The translations under genes and the position numbers were made by a program. A stretch of 64,000 bases of DNA from Umbilicaria muhlenbergii (Eukaryota; Ascomycota; Lecanoromycetes; Umbilicariales; Umbilicariaceae), in NCBI GenBank assembly GCA_000611775.1, contig KK106982.1:930001-994000 (forward strand). Direction: 5' to 3'. Within the stretch, counting starts at the first letter, position 1, and every line of letters starts with the position of its first letter. Under the pieces are notes generated by a model. It worked only from the letters and a program-made list of their open reading frames with translations, was not told the DNA's origin and did no database searches. Shown here one piece after another: positions 13,601-26,300 of this stretch.

Positions 13601-14049
13601 TATGCTCGTATATCTTGGGGGCCTTCGCAAGCCACTGAAAGGGTAGGGGATCACTATCCGCTGGTCAACGCTGTGTCACGTACTGTACACAAGGGACCGA
13701 ATATTCTTACTCACTACCCGCAACCAAGATTGATGATAATTTTCTGCTTTTCAGCACGCTCTTCGAGAAATCGTCGTATCACATGCTCGATAGCATACAT
13801 CCTCAACCAATACCCGCGATTGATAAGAGGCGAGCGTCTCTGTGGTTTCTTGACAAAGTATCGGAAGAAGTGAGGTTCTGGGTGGTACAATCGTTCGACA
13901 CTTCGTTTAGAGACGATGCTACTGTTATTTGTCTGGAGGAAAGTATCAGGAACCCATGGTCTCCAGAACATATTGCTACTACTCACACCCATAATGGAGT
14001 CATCCTGCTGTCTCTTCCTAGATGCCGCAGGCTTCCTTAGCTGCGCCAT
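10650..14049 (-). CDS. PPM2: tRNA wybutosine-synthesizing protein 4 (LCM methyltransferase, Kelch, JmjC)
   Basis: Five exons: 13715-14049, 13289-13653, 11524-13232, 11176-11466, 10650-11120; 1056 aa. TYW4 performs the last steps of wybutosine formation on G37 of tRNA-Phe (SAM-dependent methylation and methoxycarbonylation). The N-terminal third is a leucine-carboxyl-methyltransferase fold (VSKRSVERLY, SAM loop INLGCGYDP, SADALISWAA-like region). The middle shows Kelch-type beta-propeller blades. The C-terminal part is a JmjC-like cupin with HYD (His898, Asp900) and a second His near 974 (WLHTASP). Intron 2 uses an atypical GTCCGT donor but has a good CTAAC branch site and restores the frame. 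Shares a 590-bp divergent promoter region with ATG18. Confidence 0.93.
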
Positions 14050-14639
14050 TGTTAAGTATAATAGGAGGCCTTCGGGCCTCTATTGACTGATACTGAAACA
14101 AGGTTGGTCGCAGATGAGATTAAGTCTTGATAAGTGGAGTCAAGCCAAGTAACTTGCCTGGTAATGACTTCTGGTATTCACGATTCCATGTTCTTCAAAG
14201 CTCTCTGCTCGTCGGGACTCTGACGCCGTACGAGGTAAGCTCGTACGAGAGTCGCCAGTGCAGGAAGTGCCAATTCGATGGTGTGCTTGGAACTAAATTT
14301 AAGGTTAAAGCGCCACATGGGCCGAGCTTCTACCGAGGCGTGCGAGGCTCTAGCGCCGCTAGACGTAGCTTTAGTTTGTCAAGCTCAAAACACCGGCGTG
14401 ACATATCGGTAACACATCTGGATGACGTAGTCACGTTGCGCTTCTCGACAATAGCTGGCGATGCTGGAATCTGTTAAAGCGTGGTCGCGAACATGATCGG
14501 TCTGCGTGGTATCGAGCACCGCCGGTGACCTCGGTGGGAGTAGCAAGCATCCCATACAAGAAGCCACCAACGGGCAACAAGGCTGGAAGCACACATGGAG
14601 AAGGTCGAGCATTCGACAAGAACATACGCGGTGAGCAAA
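14050..14639. promoter_or_regulatory. Divergent promoter region PPM2 / ATG18
   Basis: 590 bases between two opposed start codons, so it should contain both promoters and 5' leaders. Open frames up to 116 codons occur but none resembles a protein family. I could not pick out a clear TATA box. Confidence 0.55.
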
Positions 14640-16214
14640 ATGGCCATGAACTTTGTGACCTTCAACCAGGACTATAGCCATCTCGCTGTTGGTATGTAAC
14701 CTCGGCTCTTGTTGCTGGCGCGCGACAGCGTGCTAAAGGCACACCAAAAGGGACTTCAAGGGGCTTCCGAATATACACCACGGAACCCTTCTCAAAATGC
14801 TTCGAGACCAAGGATGGTGATATATCGATTTTAGAGATGCTGTTCTCGACGTCTCTGGTTGCTCTCATACTCTCTCCCCGGAGACTGCAAATCACAAACA
14901 CCAAAGTACGTCCTTTCTGCTTCCTCCATGGGCTGATGCGTACGGTGCTACCACAATGATTGTCCTCCTCTATGGATATGGAACTGTTTTGACATGAGTG
15001 CTGATTAGAGACAATCTACAATATGCGAACTCACCTTTCCTACCACTGTGCTAGCAATACGGCTGAACCGAAAGCGACTAGTTGTTGTTTTGGAGGATCA
15101 GATCTATCTGTACGATATTAGCAATATGAAGCTGCTACATACCATAGAGACATCGCCCAATCCAAATGGTAAGGTTGCGTGGATCCCAAGCACCACCCTG
15201 TCTCTACTAACGAGATCAGCTATCTGTGCTCTTTCCCCGTCATCTGATGACTGCTATTTGGCCTTTCCACTTCCCCAAAAGGCTCCCATCGCTTCATTCG
15301 CGCCCCCTTCCCACGCGCCACCGGGCGCAACGCATATTTCTCCAACAAGCGGCGACGTGCTTCTCTTTGATGCCCTCAAGCTCGAGGCCATCAATGTTGT
15401 CGAAGCCCACCGCTCTCCACTTTCGTGCATAACTCTGAACAACACGGGTACTATCCTCGCCACCGCTTCTGACAAAGGTACAATTATCCGCGTCTTCTCG
15501 GTCCCTTCCGCCCACAAGCTTTACCAGTTCCGCCGAGGCTCTATGCCCTCCCGCATCTACAGCATGTCCTTCAACGCAACCTCCACTCTTCTGTGTGTCT
15601 CCTCGGCTACCGAAACCGTCCACATATTCAAACTTGGAGGAGGTGTGCAGTCCCAGCAACGAGTCGAAAAAGGAGATTTCTCCCCACAATCATACTTGCA
15701 CCAGAAAGCCCGCGATCGAAGCATCAGTCCGAGCGGCGCAAGCGACTCCCAATTTGATCTTACCCAATCGACCTCGGACAACAAAGAGACCGAGTCCGCT
15801 GCCTCGGCCGCGGCCCGCAAGCACAACGGTACTTTCATGGGCATGATCCGACGGACCTCCCAGAACGTCGGCACAAGCTTTGCCGCCTCGATAGGTGGAT
15901 ACCTCCCTTCTGCAGTTGCTGAGATGTGGGAGCCTACGCGCGACTTTGCGTGGCTGAAAATACCAAAGCCTGGCACGGCCATCGTTGGTGGAACCGGCGG
16001 ACCTCCTAGCTCAACTTCACCGACTAGTGCTGCCCCGTTGAGGAGTGTTGTGGCAATGAGTAGTAATAGCCCGCAGGTAATGATCGTGACAAATGAGGGA
16101 CACTTTTATGTATTTGGGATTAATCTAGAGAAGGGCGGGGAGGGTACTTTACTCAAGGTATACGAGGTAGGGGCGGAAGCCGAAAGATTGGGCGCCAGTG
16201 TGATGGAGGATTAG
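14640..16214 (+). CDS. ATG18: Autophagy PROPPIN ATG18
   Basis: Three exons: 14640-14691, 14751-14905, 15009-16214; 470 aa. A seven-bladed beta-propeller that binds PI3P and PI(3,5)P2, and acts with Atg2 in autophagosome formation and at the vacuole. The start [18 protein letters not shown] and the phosphoinositide-binding FRRG motif (about 243-246) are clear. The [14 protein letters not shown] segment at the start of exon 3 fixes the second acceptor. A Ser-rich loop follows about residue 290, as is usual in filamentous fungi. All introns are GT-AG. Confidence 0.95.
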
Positions 16215-16646
16215 TCGATGTTGATCACGACGTATACATGCGTATTCCGTTGCGAACATCCACTGGCTATTTCCATCACGGATAAAATGGTCTGTAGAGT
16301 CTGTTGAATCCAACATAGGCGCTGAACTGGGGAGGCAGCGTTCTTCCAGACTACAGCTATTTGGCGACAGTAGCGTTTTCCCAGTTGGCCTAATCTTCCA
16401 AATAATCGGATTGATGTCAATGATAAATCTACGTGAATCTGTTGAACAAGATACCCGGGGTACCTTAGCTGGGTACGGGCAGCGTAGAAGCGTCATGGAC
16501 GGCAGCGAGTCATGCACCTTAAAAGCGGAACATTGAAAGTCTAATCTTGAGCCTCAACATCTGGTTTCTTCCCTTTACTCCTCCTGGCATCCTCTTCATT
16601 TTATCATCCGATCTTGTAATAGACGGTCCTACTCCTTACGGTCGTT
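16215..16646. other. Gap between ATG18 and the channel gene
   Basis: 432 bases between co-oriented genes: the ATG18 3' UTR followed by the promoter of the channel gene. No coding frame or repeat of note. The last 100 bases are pyrimidine-rich, as in many fungal leaders. Confidence 0.5.
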
Positions 16647-19600
16647 ATGACTGCTTCAATGTCGCACCCTCACACACCTACGGAAGGCCTCCGGTCTGGC
16701 CAAAGTTGGCTTCCATCTATACCGGATTTTGACGATGGCGATCCCTTCATTGACATCGTCAGAACGTTATCGCTGTATGTGATCAAGATTTTTAATAGAC
16801 CAACCCTCACTGAACATAGTGTAGCTACTTTGTGGACATCGTAGAGACCAAGCATACTTTCGAGCAGCTCAGGACTGCATCAAACATCTTGCAACCGTTA
16901 ATTGAGAAGCTTTCTATTACATGCCACCATCCCTTGATCATCTCCGCTCTAATGTGAGTATTAATGCATTGATTACTAACCTCAGACTGAGTGCTAAGAT
17001 CATGCAAAGGGTCTTGAAGTGGCACTTCTCCTCTCTTGAACCCGATGACCGGGGTATCAATGAGACTCGAGGTTATGCATGTGAAATTGTTGCCTGGAGG
17101 TTTTTGACGCATATGTCAGAACATGAGCTCATTGATTACCTTCTCTGCGAGCTCCCCCCTAGGCCGCCCACTGCGACCAGATCTTCCAGTCACAACCAAA
17201 GTCGAAGTGAAGAGGGTCGTAATGCTAGGCTTCAGGCAGTGGAGAGTGTGGATGAACGCTCCGAGCTTCTCTCTGATAGACCATCTCGAATCCCAAAACG
17301 TCCTCGTCTACCGGAGGGTAGCCTTCACCACCGATCGTACCGGACAGTTGGCGAAGCGGACCAAGCGCCCGAGGATGATATTACTTCATCATTCGTGGGC
17401 TTGAATGCTCTGGAGATTGCTGCTGTAGCAGACGCGAAGAAATTTCTCAGCCAACGAATCGTTCAAGAGATCGTCGATGGCATCTGGTGTGGGGATATCG
17501 TGTTTTGGGAAGCCTTGAGTGTCCATGCAACTAAAAAGGCGCAACTCTACAACAAAAGGTGAGCTGAGTCTTTTTTTCTGACTGACTTCCTTTCAGAATT
17601 TACCATAGCTGTTGTACAAATTTCCCTTTCTGCCTCTACGACTGGCAGGCTCAGTGTCGGAACGAATGGCTCTCTCCTGCTGGGAAACCCTTAAGAACTC
17701 AGCAACTAGATCATCGCTTGAAAGCCTTCGATGGGACCTTCTGACCCTCAATGACCTTCTTTTCCTTGATTCAGCCGTCGTCGGACTCTCTCGGGCTCTT
17801 ATACCATTATTTTGCCCCAATACCTTTCAATTATACGTGCTATATATGTCATGCTCCTCATAGGATCTCTTGCTTATTGGGTAATCCCTCGTTTGTCCTG
17901 GCTTGCTGGCTATCTGCGGTCCTTCGTTATTATGCTAGAACCTTCCAAAAGCACATACGAGGGACTAACGCACCGGCAGGAGGGCAGATCCATATTCTAG
18001 ATTGCGAGTACCAAAATATCAGAAAGTGTTCGAAGCCTTGTTCTTCGCATCCTTTCTAGCTCTGTATTACGCGGTTCTAGTGGAACGAAATCCTCGGCAC
18101 ATAACCCCCATTGAAGTCTTACTGTACATATGGATTGCTGCATTTGCGTACGATGAGTTTGGAGAGTTCAGAGATGCCGGAACACTCTTCTATGCTCAAG
18201 ACTTCTGGAGCATATGGGATCTAGGAATCATTGGCGTTGGAGCTGCTTATCTTATTGCTAGTAAGTCAGGTCTGTTGTGATGTTTTACTCGATCTTGGAA
18301 GAGTAGGAGTCAAAGCACATGTCTAGGTTGGGGGCAGCTCTGCAAAAGACGTTCCATGTCCTTCGATCTGTTTCGGAGTCCGCTTCGAGGAGATTTGCTG
18401 AGCGCAATCGTAGGAATTATTGGATTGGTCAAAGACAGTGATCGAATCATCGACATCTCCTTCGACATTCTCTCACTGGAAGCGCTGTTTCTGGTTCCTA
18501 GGTACGCTGCTGGCTTCGAGACCTGGCTCCTTGTCTCAACATGACTCTAATGCGGAAATGGGTTCAGGATATGTTCTTTGCTTAGTCTGAACCCCTATTT
18601 TGGTACTCTTGTAAGACGCTTCGTACCTGTATGGATTCAAGGCGGCCATGCTGATATTTCATGCTAGATTCCGTGCCTGAAAGAGATGGTAAGTTTGCTT
18701 GCACGCTGGGTGCCCGGTTTGGAATAGATGATAGTCGACGGTCAGGCGAACACTTCGAATCCCCCAACAACTAAGAAAGACTTCGCGAAACCTCGAGCGA
18801 GCTAATCCTGGAAGCCATTGAGCCCTAGGATGACCATGCTCAGGGTCTCTGAAACGTGCTTTCTCTAGTTGATTTCATCGAGGGAGTGCTGACCCTGTTC
18901 TTTTGGCCTGCACCTGAAGCGTGTCTGATACCCATTATGTGCCGCTAACATTGTTGCTGAATTTAGACGAAAGATTTCATTAAGTTCTTGGGAGTCGTCA
19001 TCATCCTCTATCTTGGTTTGTCGCATTCCTGGGAGTTCCTGCTAAAGTCCTGTGTCCTCATTAATTACGATTATAAGGCTTCCTTACGACTTTTACACTA
19101 CTTGCTAGGGATCACTTCACTTTGCGCCAAATGTCATGGGTCTTGATCAAGGTCTTCTTCGGAAGTAGTTATTTGGGGTTTGTAAGTGTAGACACACTTG
19201 CCTAGGGCTTCTGTCAATGAGTTGAACTGACAGCTAGCAGGACGTTGCGTCCGAGGTAGGCTTAGCTCTCTAGTCAAACCATACAATCTACGGTAGAACC
19301 GTGACAATGAGTGTCGTACAGCGCTAAACCGTCAAGTGTAGATATCCCCGGCTCTTGGACCTACGGTACCTTAGTGCCTCTCAACCGCATTGAACTGCGG
19401 TCACGTCGTTACACGGCTAACATCGCCGCGCAGTTGATGCTAATCTTCGTATGCATGACGAACATCCTATTGATCACTTCACTTATAAGTCTACTCAGCC
19501 AAAGTTTGTCAAAGGTGCGCCACCTATCCGCCGGGTTACAGAATTCTTGCACGAGGAGAATGTAACTTCAGAGGGGCGAAGCAACAATAGGGACCAGGGT

Positions 19601-20534
19601 TCCGTTAGGGCTTAGACTTGGCTGTGCGGACGCTGATAGTCTCTAGGTTATGGATCATGCGCGAGAAGAGTATTTGTTTCAGTGAGTGCAGCTACGTATG
19701 CAGGAGCAGGTCAGCCGCAGGTAATGCTAATCAAATGCGTCAGATATTCTGTCTTTGTTTTAGAGGTCGGTCTGCTGTCTGTGGGGGCTATTCTTCTGAT
19801 CGTCCGCTGATAGAGTTCAGGCGTCGGCCAGCCGCCGATTAACCTTCTACCTTCCCCCTTTAGTACGTCTTCCTGGCCTTGTACCTTGCATTCTCCGTGG
19901 GGTATCCATGGTCCAGAGTCACGCCCCATTCTGCCTTCCAGGTGCTTCATGAAGTCATGTGCTCCAGAGTTTGTAGGGTAGCACGCTGGGTTCATGATAA
20001 CGGTGGAAGGGTCGTTTTGATTGCAGCGCAAGAACTCCACAGCCTTCGATGAGGAACTGTACCTGCTGTATGATCCGAGACTGACCACTCGGTGCATAGA
20101 ACCTCATACCCTTGATATGCTTTCGACCTTTACGGCTTTGCATACCGTCGGAGCAGCTGCGCAGCGCCCGGATCGTACTACTAAAGGTTACGCACATCCC
20201 ATACGTCGCGGCGATTTGGGCCTACGAAGGTGCGCACAAGTATATCAGCCAGAAGAACGGCACATGGCAATATACATCAACGCTGAAGAAACGTCCCATT
20301 CTGGCGGGTTCCCATGGTCATACAGGTTCTTCGCGTAAGGTTTCGGGCTTCCCAGCGCTTACGGGCCGATCTGAGCTGTCATTGGTCAGATCTCCAGCAA
20401 CCTTGGTGCGCCCTACTGCCACAGGGAATGGAGATCCCGTGGCCGAATTAAAACAAATGATCGAGAAGCTGTGCGCTCAGGTGGAGGAGCTGGCATCTCG
20501 GCTTCCACGAGACGACGAAATCCACGAGAGCTAA
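16647..20534 (+). CDS. Yvc1/TRP-like cation channel, 16 exons
   Basis: Exons: 16647-16774, 16825-16953, 17010-17558, 17980-18260, 18414-18501, 18568-18610, 18668-18688, 18967-19015, 19078-19181, 19241-19255, 19342-19365, 19434-19514, 19647-19681, 19744-19765, 19821-19862, 20100-20534. They join in one frame to 681 aa. I recognise the fungal Yvc1-like channel family (vacuolar or membrane Ca2+-permeable channels): a helical N-terminal linker region (WHFSSLEPDDRG), a block of membrane helices (EALFFASFLALYYAVLVERN, MLIFVCMTNILLITSLI), a HAREEYLFQ segment and a C-terminal coiled coil (VAELKQMIEKLCAQVEEL). Introns vary from 50 to 421 nt, and four exons are 15-24 nt. It could be assigned to a Yvc1 paralogue rather than the true orthologue, so no symbol is given. 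Confidence 0.85.
17559..17979 (+). other. 421-nt intron in the channel gene
   Basis: Bounded by GTGAGC and CAG. Removing it joins YNK to RRADPYSRLRVP, as in the family. It is seven to eight times longer than most introns here and has long open stretches, one encoding a hydrophobic segment (MLLIGSLAYWVIPRLSWL). That may be chance or an alternative exon. Confidence 0.6.
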
Positions 20535-21975
20535 CCAGTGACGTGCGTGGAAAACCTTCGGACGGAAACGGAGCTGCCGGGAGGATTCGGTTGCGAGATC
20601 AACGATCCACGTTACATAGGCTTATGTAGTGGCTCTTTGCCTGAATGCCTCAGTGAAACATAGGTACGACTGCGACTACGTATGAGACTGATGGCTTGTT
20701 GTTTTGTTTCGTTTGGAACTCTTCTGCCCATTACGATCAGCGCAGAGCGATGTGCAGCCGGGCGTGCTCAGCGACGATCGCTATTCGCTCCCACGTTGCC
20801 CGTAATCCGTAAATCTATCAAAATTACGCGTTGGAGCGGGCGCCGCAGCCGAGCGAACACACAAAAGCCCAGACTTCGATCAGGACACTTTCCTCATCCT
20901 GACGTTGAGCTCGAAGGTGGGGTTACTAAGGTATGTTCGCTAGATACTAAGGTAGTGGACCAAGAAGGAGAATCCGCCGGCTTAGCAAGGATGAAATCCT
21001 TCGAGTCTTGGACAGGGTCAGGAACAAGGGTTTGCCACACCGTTGATCATAATAGCCTTGATTGCAGATTACAGAGATTACTGTTGCGGCTGCGCCTTGG
21101 CCGCCATGCGCATTCGACGAGGCAGCGGGAATGACGGAGGGCACCGGGCGGTGGAGACTACGGTAGAGGGCTCGCACCAACATCAGCCTCGAACGAGCAT
21201 GTTCGCGGGCGAAACACGCTACGGTCAGCAGTGAGCGCATGCTTCCGAACGTGCAAGCACGAGCACTGGCCCTGGAACTGGCACTGACACTGGCACGCGC
21301 AGCAAGTCGTACGAGGCTTACGCCGGTTTATTCTTACCTCGCGGTTCGCCCCCTAGCTCCGGTCATCGTAGATGCGGGTACCTTAGTTGTGGGTGGACGC
21401 TAACGCTCTCGATTAGGAACGCAGCTCGAGAGGATGGCACCCTGCTGCAGCATGCGACAAGGATGGGCGTGCTCATGGGAGTCATGGCTCATGCTTGCCT
21501 GCTGCTCGTTCCTAGCTCCGACTTCTGCCTTCTGGCCAGGTCCGATTTAATGTCCACCGCTCTAATTGGAGCAGTGTGCACCTTTCTAATGTCTCCGATA
21601 TATTAATCATGGCGGTGCCGCAATTCCCTGACGTTTTGTGCCGTATCCTCACCTTGACATTGTCGCAGGAGTTCCTTTGTGCGAACCCACTTCTGCCTTA
21701 CGAGCGTCCCTCGCTCACTGCAACCAATGATTCGCCCCCACAACTCAGCGCCGCCTAGATCCTCCTAGGGCTTTATATATCACCGTTGAAGACTACCCCG
21801 GCACCATCGCACTGGTACAGCCACTGTCCTCTCTACCTTATTCGTTGTCGTCTTGTCCATATCATAATTTATACATAAATAACTTGCTGTACCTCACCCA
21901 ACACTTGTTGTGCTCCTCATTTCCGTCGAGCTTCGACCTCCCTTGCCCTGCCCGACACCAACACTTCTGTGAATA
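20535..21975. other. Long upstream region of the zinc-finger gene
   Basis: 1441 bases between the channel stop and the C2H2 start. A 150-codon frame at 20682-21134 has no family resemblance. Short 6-bp GGCACT-like repeats occur near 21265-21296. The distal part is unexplained; the proximal part looks like a promoter with a pyrimidine-rich leader from about 21820. Confidence 0.5.
21723..21779 (+). promoter_or_regulatory. CCAAT and TATA-like pair upstream of the C2H2 gene
   Basis: CCAAT at about 21723-21727 and TTATATAT at about 21772-21779, some 50 bases apart and about 200 bases upstream of the ATG at 21976. The spacing suits a regulated RNA polymerase II promoter; the start site is not known. 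Confidence 0.5.
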
Positions 21976-23380
21976 ATGATGAATCTTACACCACAATCGA
22001 TACGGTCGCCAGTATTACCATACGGTTACCGATCCAAAAACTCCTTCTGCTCGCAGAAGCCAGGCTATCCCACGACTCCGCAGCCTGAGTCGTTGACTTT
22101 AGGGCAAGCATCGCAGCACGGCCTAGGGCTCTTCAGTTGCCCCCCGCAGGTTGCAATTACTGAATTACCTCCATCCCCTCAACCTTCTGATAGCTGGTCG
22201 CACTCCTCCATGATGGATCAAGACTTTGCGCCAACGACGCAGCCTCCAGACATCTTCTCACCCACATTCAATCCCTTTTCCGGCTTTCCAACCTCGTCCA
22301 ATACCGGAATGACATCGGCTCACTCACCAGAAGCACCTGGTCTTGAGTACTGCCAGAGCCCCCCGGGCAGCAATCTGCAGTCGCATCGATCATCTGTGTC
22401 CTCCTCATATGCCGGGTCGGAAGCATTTTCTCCCAATGAATCGGACTTTGCATATACTCCTAGAGTGAAAATGGAAGATGGCAGCGAGTGGTTTTCCTCT
22501 ACTGGCAACGCGCACGCCCTGTCACGAAATTACTCTAATCAAAGCCTTTCAGGCTTCCCACACAACACGTCGAACCCGAATTCGCCGAGCAAGGATCTTT
22601 ACAACACTCGACATACGGAATGTTCCAAGGCAAACGGTTCTACTTATTTGAATGAGCTACAAGCCAGCTCTGACGCTCAACTTCCCAGGTTCAACGCCCA
22701 ACCTATCTTGCCAAGCATTAGTCGCATCAAGAAAAAGAGGCAGCGAACCACTCCGGAAGAAGCTACGCATGAGTGTCGAGAGTGTGGCAAGCTATTCAAG
22801 CGGAGCTACAATTGGAAGTCACACATGGAAACACACAATCCAGAGCGCAAGTACCCGCACCCTTGCACCGCCATGTCTGGGAATTCGCCTTGTACAAAGA
22901 AATTCCAGAGAAAAACCGACCTTGACAGGCATCATGATAGCGTGAGCCAGTTCATGCCATCTGTTCGAAAGCGCTGCTCATTTCATTTTTTAGGTACATC
23001 TGAAAGTGCGGAATCACCGGTGCACGCTATGTGGAAGCCGCTTTGCCCGCCGCGACACACTCAGAAGGTATTTTACACTAGTCGTCGTAGGAGTGAGGAT
23101 CACATGCTAACGTGGGGGATCTAGACACACCGAAGACGGGTGCCCGAAAAGATTCGAAGTTGGATTCCGCGAAGGCTCAGCCGCAACTCCAGCCCGCTGG
23201 TCATTTACCAACTTTCCCTTGCAAAGAAGCAGATCCTACAGCACTCTAAGCATTCCGCACCCATCTCCAACTGGCCCACCGTCATCATCAGCACCAGTAG
23301 TCTCAACCGCGACGTTTCCCATGCTCAATAGGCCCGAGTTTTCGGGAGTCGGTAACGCTTCTCCGACGTATCATTCATGA
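21976..23380 (+). CDS. C2H2 zinc-finger transcription factor
   Basis: Three exons: 21976-22941, 22994-23067, 23125-23380; 431 aa (a second Met follows directly). The first 250 residues are Ser/Pro/Gln-rich and look disordered. A basic KKKRQR stretch is a likely nuclear signal. Finger 1 is Cys267, Cys270, His283, His287. Finger 2 is stretched, with eight residues between its cysteines, and its last His is supplied by exon 2. Finger 3 (CTLCGSRFARRDTL) ends in Cys instead of the last His. The tail is Ser/Pro-rich. Target genes cannot be told from sequence. The long upstream region agrees with a regulated gene. Confidence 0.9.
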
Positions 23381-26300
23381 TGATCGCCTGAGAGCGCGTG
23401 GCTTGCCAGGATTTTATTTGGCCTACCTAAATGTTGGGATGTTTCTGGTCTGAGAGTTTTCATTGGTTTGATCGGCACACACGGATTTCTTCAGCTTGCG
23501 CTCTATGCACTATTTGTGATCGATACCGTTTTCGGGATCGGGGAGTTTGGTCATGGCTATGGCAGTGTAACATGTTTCAAAATCATCATTGGGTGTACGG
23601 AATACGGATAACCTTGGTTGCCCTACTACGGGAGGGGGGTGTCATTTTCCATCTCTCATGTCATCATTATGAATATCCATCTATTTTACTCCCTTCTCGC
23701 GCAAAATCGACTCCCATATTCTGGGGTTGGAACTCTCCTCGAAAATTAGTGGAAGATAATCCTACAGGATTTGCGGCTGAAATCCTGAATCCTTCTTGTG
23801 TAATCTCGGGGCGGAGGCTTCGCTTTCGTCGTCGGCACATAACTTAGCACAAGGTTGCCTGAATGCAAATGCTCCAACCACGACCGCCTTTGCACCAAAC
23901 CCGTCCAACCAATGTCGGCCTTTCCCATTCGTCACCTGTTGGTATCACCCAACGGTGGTCATCATCAACCAGAAGGTGGGCGCTTACGATAACCGTTGCA
24001 ATTGAAGGATCCATCTGGGACCCTCATCCCGAACAACTGCCCACTCGACCCAATGACCGAACGCGACCCGTCCTCTTCTCCACCATCTCCCAAGATTAGG
24101 CATCTGGCAGCCTTGTTCGTTTATGCAATCGCCAGCCGGGAAAGAGCCCATGATGCGCTCAGCCCGTCCGCCTTGCGCCCGTGTGCAGATAGACCGACGC
24201 GAAGGATTGCCCAAGGATTCGGATGCCTGTCGGGGATGCCTGGCCGAAGGATGCGGATGCCTGCACACACAGCGACACAGCCCTTCAAGACTCTTGCACC
24301 GCAAGTGCCAAGTGCCGGGATGGGGGGGCAGGAAATGCAGGGAAGGGAGCTCGGCGGCTACGGCAGCGCCCGAGAACGGATGGCTGCCGTAACGTGGCTC
24401 GCGTGTGGCCATTGCGGGAGGGTCAAGCGCAGGCGCTTCGAGGCGGCATGACTGGACGAGAGCCGAGTGTTTTTGGCGCGACGACGGGTGGCGCGGCCGA
24501 GGCGGGGTCGTGAAGCGGTACGTTGGACGCTGGGAGCGGTGTGCGGAGACGGTGGCCTGGCACCCTCACGACGAACGACACTGCGCAGACCGACACCTCG
24601 ACAGTTCAACGTCGACGCACCTTAGCTCGTGTGTTTGGCGAGACGGGCAATTGCTAGGGCCGAGAGCTGAAGCTGTGACAAACCCAAAATGCTACAAGCA
24701 GAGCCAGTCGATGCCTGCCAACATCAGGTGTCAAGCCTGCGCAGCCGATAGGCTAAAAATATGACATCAGTCCAGGCAAGACTTGACGAAGAAACAAAAA
24801 CAGTCTCTCGGTTTGACTTCGAAACAAGCGCCGCTTGCGACAAGACTGGCCTTATCAATCTCACTCGCCGAACGTGAGGTGCTGAGCCCACATGCGCACC
24901 CCCCGCAGGATGACGGTCAGCATTCAGTAATGTACGCTGTCCCACCTTGTACCTGAATCATTGATACCGCCATTTCGCCAATCGTTCTGTCACACAGCAG
25001 CATGGTTGCATTGCAGCACAGCCCTTTCGGAGCTGTGGGCTGGAAGTCGATGCAGTACGCAGTTCCAGCGTCGCATCTCAGTGTTGTGGACGCACGTTTT
25101 GCTCAGTCCAAAGCGGACTTTTGGACGTTTAGGGACTGATCTCTCCAAGCCATGGCTGCATTAGGAAAAATCCTTCAAATCCGTCGCCACATCTGATGCA
25201 GCAGGCAGACTACGCTGATGCCATTGGTATTTCTTCGGCATTGCGGGCCAAATGGGAACGTCATCCGGCTTGGGCTTGTGGTCGTGCGATTCTGGAGTTG
25301 ATTATCGTGCGGTACTCCGTGCGGTCCTCTATGTCATCGAGGCTAATGCGAAAGTACTATTCAGGTTGCAATCGCGACGGAAGACATGAAGTGCTGGTAC
25401 TCCGTCGTCTCACTCGAGGCTTCGGGTAGAAGCCACTAATAGACGACGCGTGAGGGGGGTGGAGGGGATCGCCCTGTCAGATGCTGCCGTGCTGCATCTG
25501 ATGTTGGTGTCGAGCCCACCCTCGTTACCCTCCACACGTGGCACTGGGATTGTCCTTTCGTGTTCCAGGATTCGCTCGTGGCTTTGCTTTTCCTCTGAGA
25601 CAACCTCAAACTCAACACGACTATCAGCCAGGCTCCGCAAATGTAACCCAAAGGATATGCATTCCTAGGGCTTGCATTTGTGGCCGGAGTAGCGTTGTTG
25701 AATTGGTTTTGGAAGGATCTAATCCCGCAGCTCTAGCTCTGGTTTGGGCGCCTGGACCGGAGTCTTCGACCAAAACTGTACTGGCTCTGAAACCAGCAGG
25801 TGATGGGCTACAGCCACTTGACTCTGGTCTTTGGGACCCCAATTCCAATTCCACGCTGCTTGGTCCCACGTTGCACGTGGCGATCCTATCTGGGTCGATC
25901 AGTTGATGACTGCAGAGATTACCACTCTTTCGTCCACATTGGGCAATCCTCAACCCAGAGGCGAGCCCTACAAGGTAATCAGGATTACTTCCTTATCAAT
26001 CTCCATACACAACCGATGGAGTACTCCATAGACCCCAGCGACCGACTGCGAACCGACGATGCACATAAGCCCTTCCAGCAGGTTAAAAAGCGAAAGACTA
26101 TTTTTGCCTATCACTGCCACCTTCAATACCGTCCATGCTCGCGTTTAACAATCAGTCTAGACAAAGCTACACAGCCACGTGGAGCACGAGGAAACCCTTG
26201 AGTACCGTCGCTACCTTACCCTACTACACGCGAGCATGCACTGCTGGTAAGAACCTGCCAGCCCCGGCATCCTTCCCGTCTGGCCAGGCTTAGCCTATCC

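Noticed and set aside
18747-18760. TTCGAATCCCC resembling a tRNA T-loop in an intron of the channel gene
   Set aside because: Flanking bases do not pair as a T-stem and no A box precedes it.
19711-20097. 128-codon antisense frame within introns of the channel gene
   Set aside because: No family resemblance; overlaps real exons on the + strand.
20682-21134. 150-codon frame upstream of the C2H2 gene
   Set aside because: Basic, unstructured product with no recognisable motif; likely chance.
25538-25906. 123-codon frame with a GRSSVVELVLEGSNPAA stretch like frames that arise over tRNA genes
   Set aside because: The A-box and B-box-like parts are only about 34 bases apart and the B box has mismatches, so no tRNA can form.
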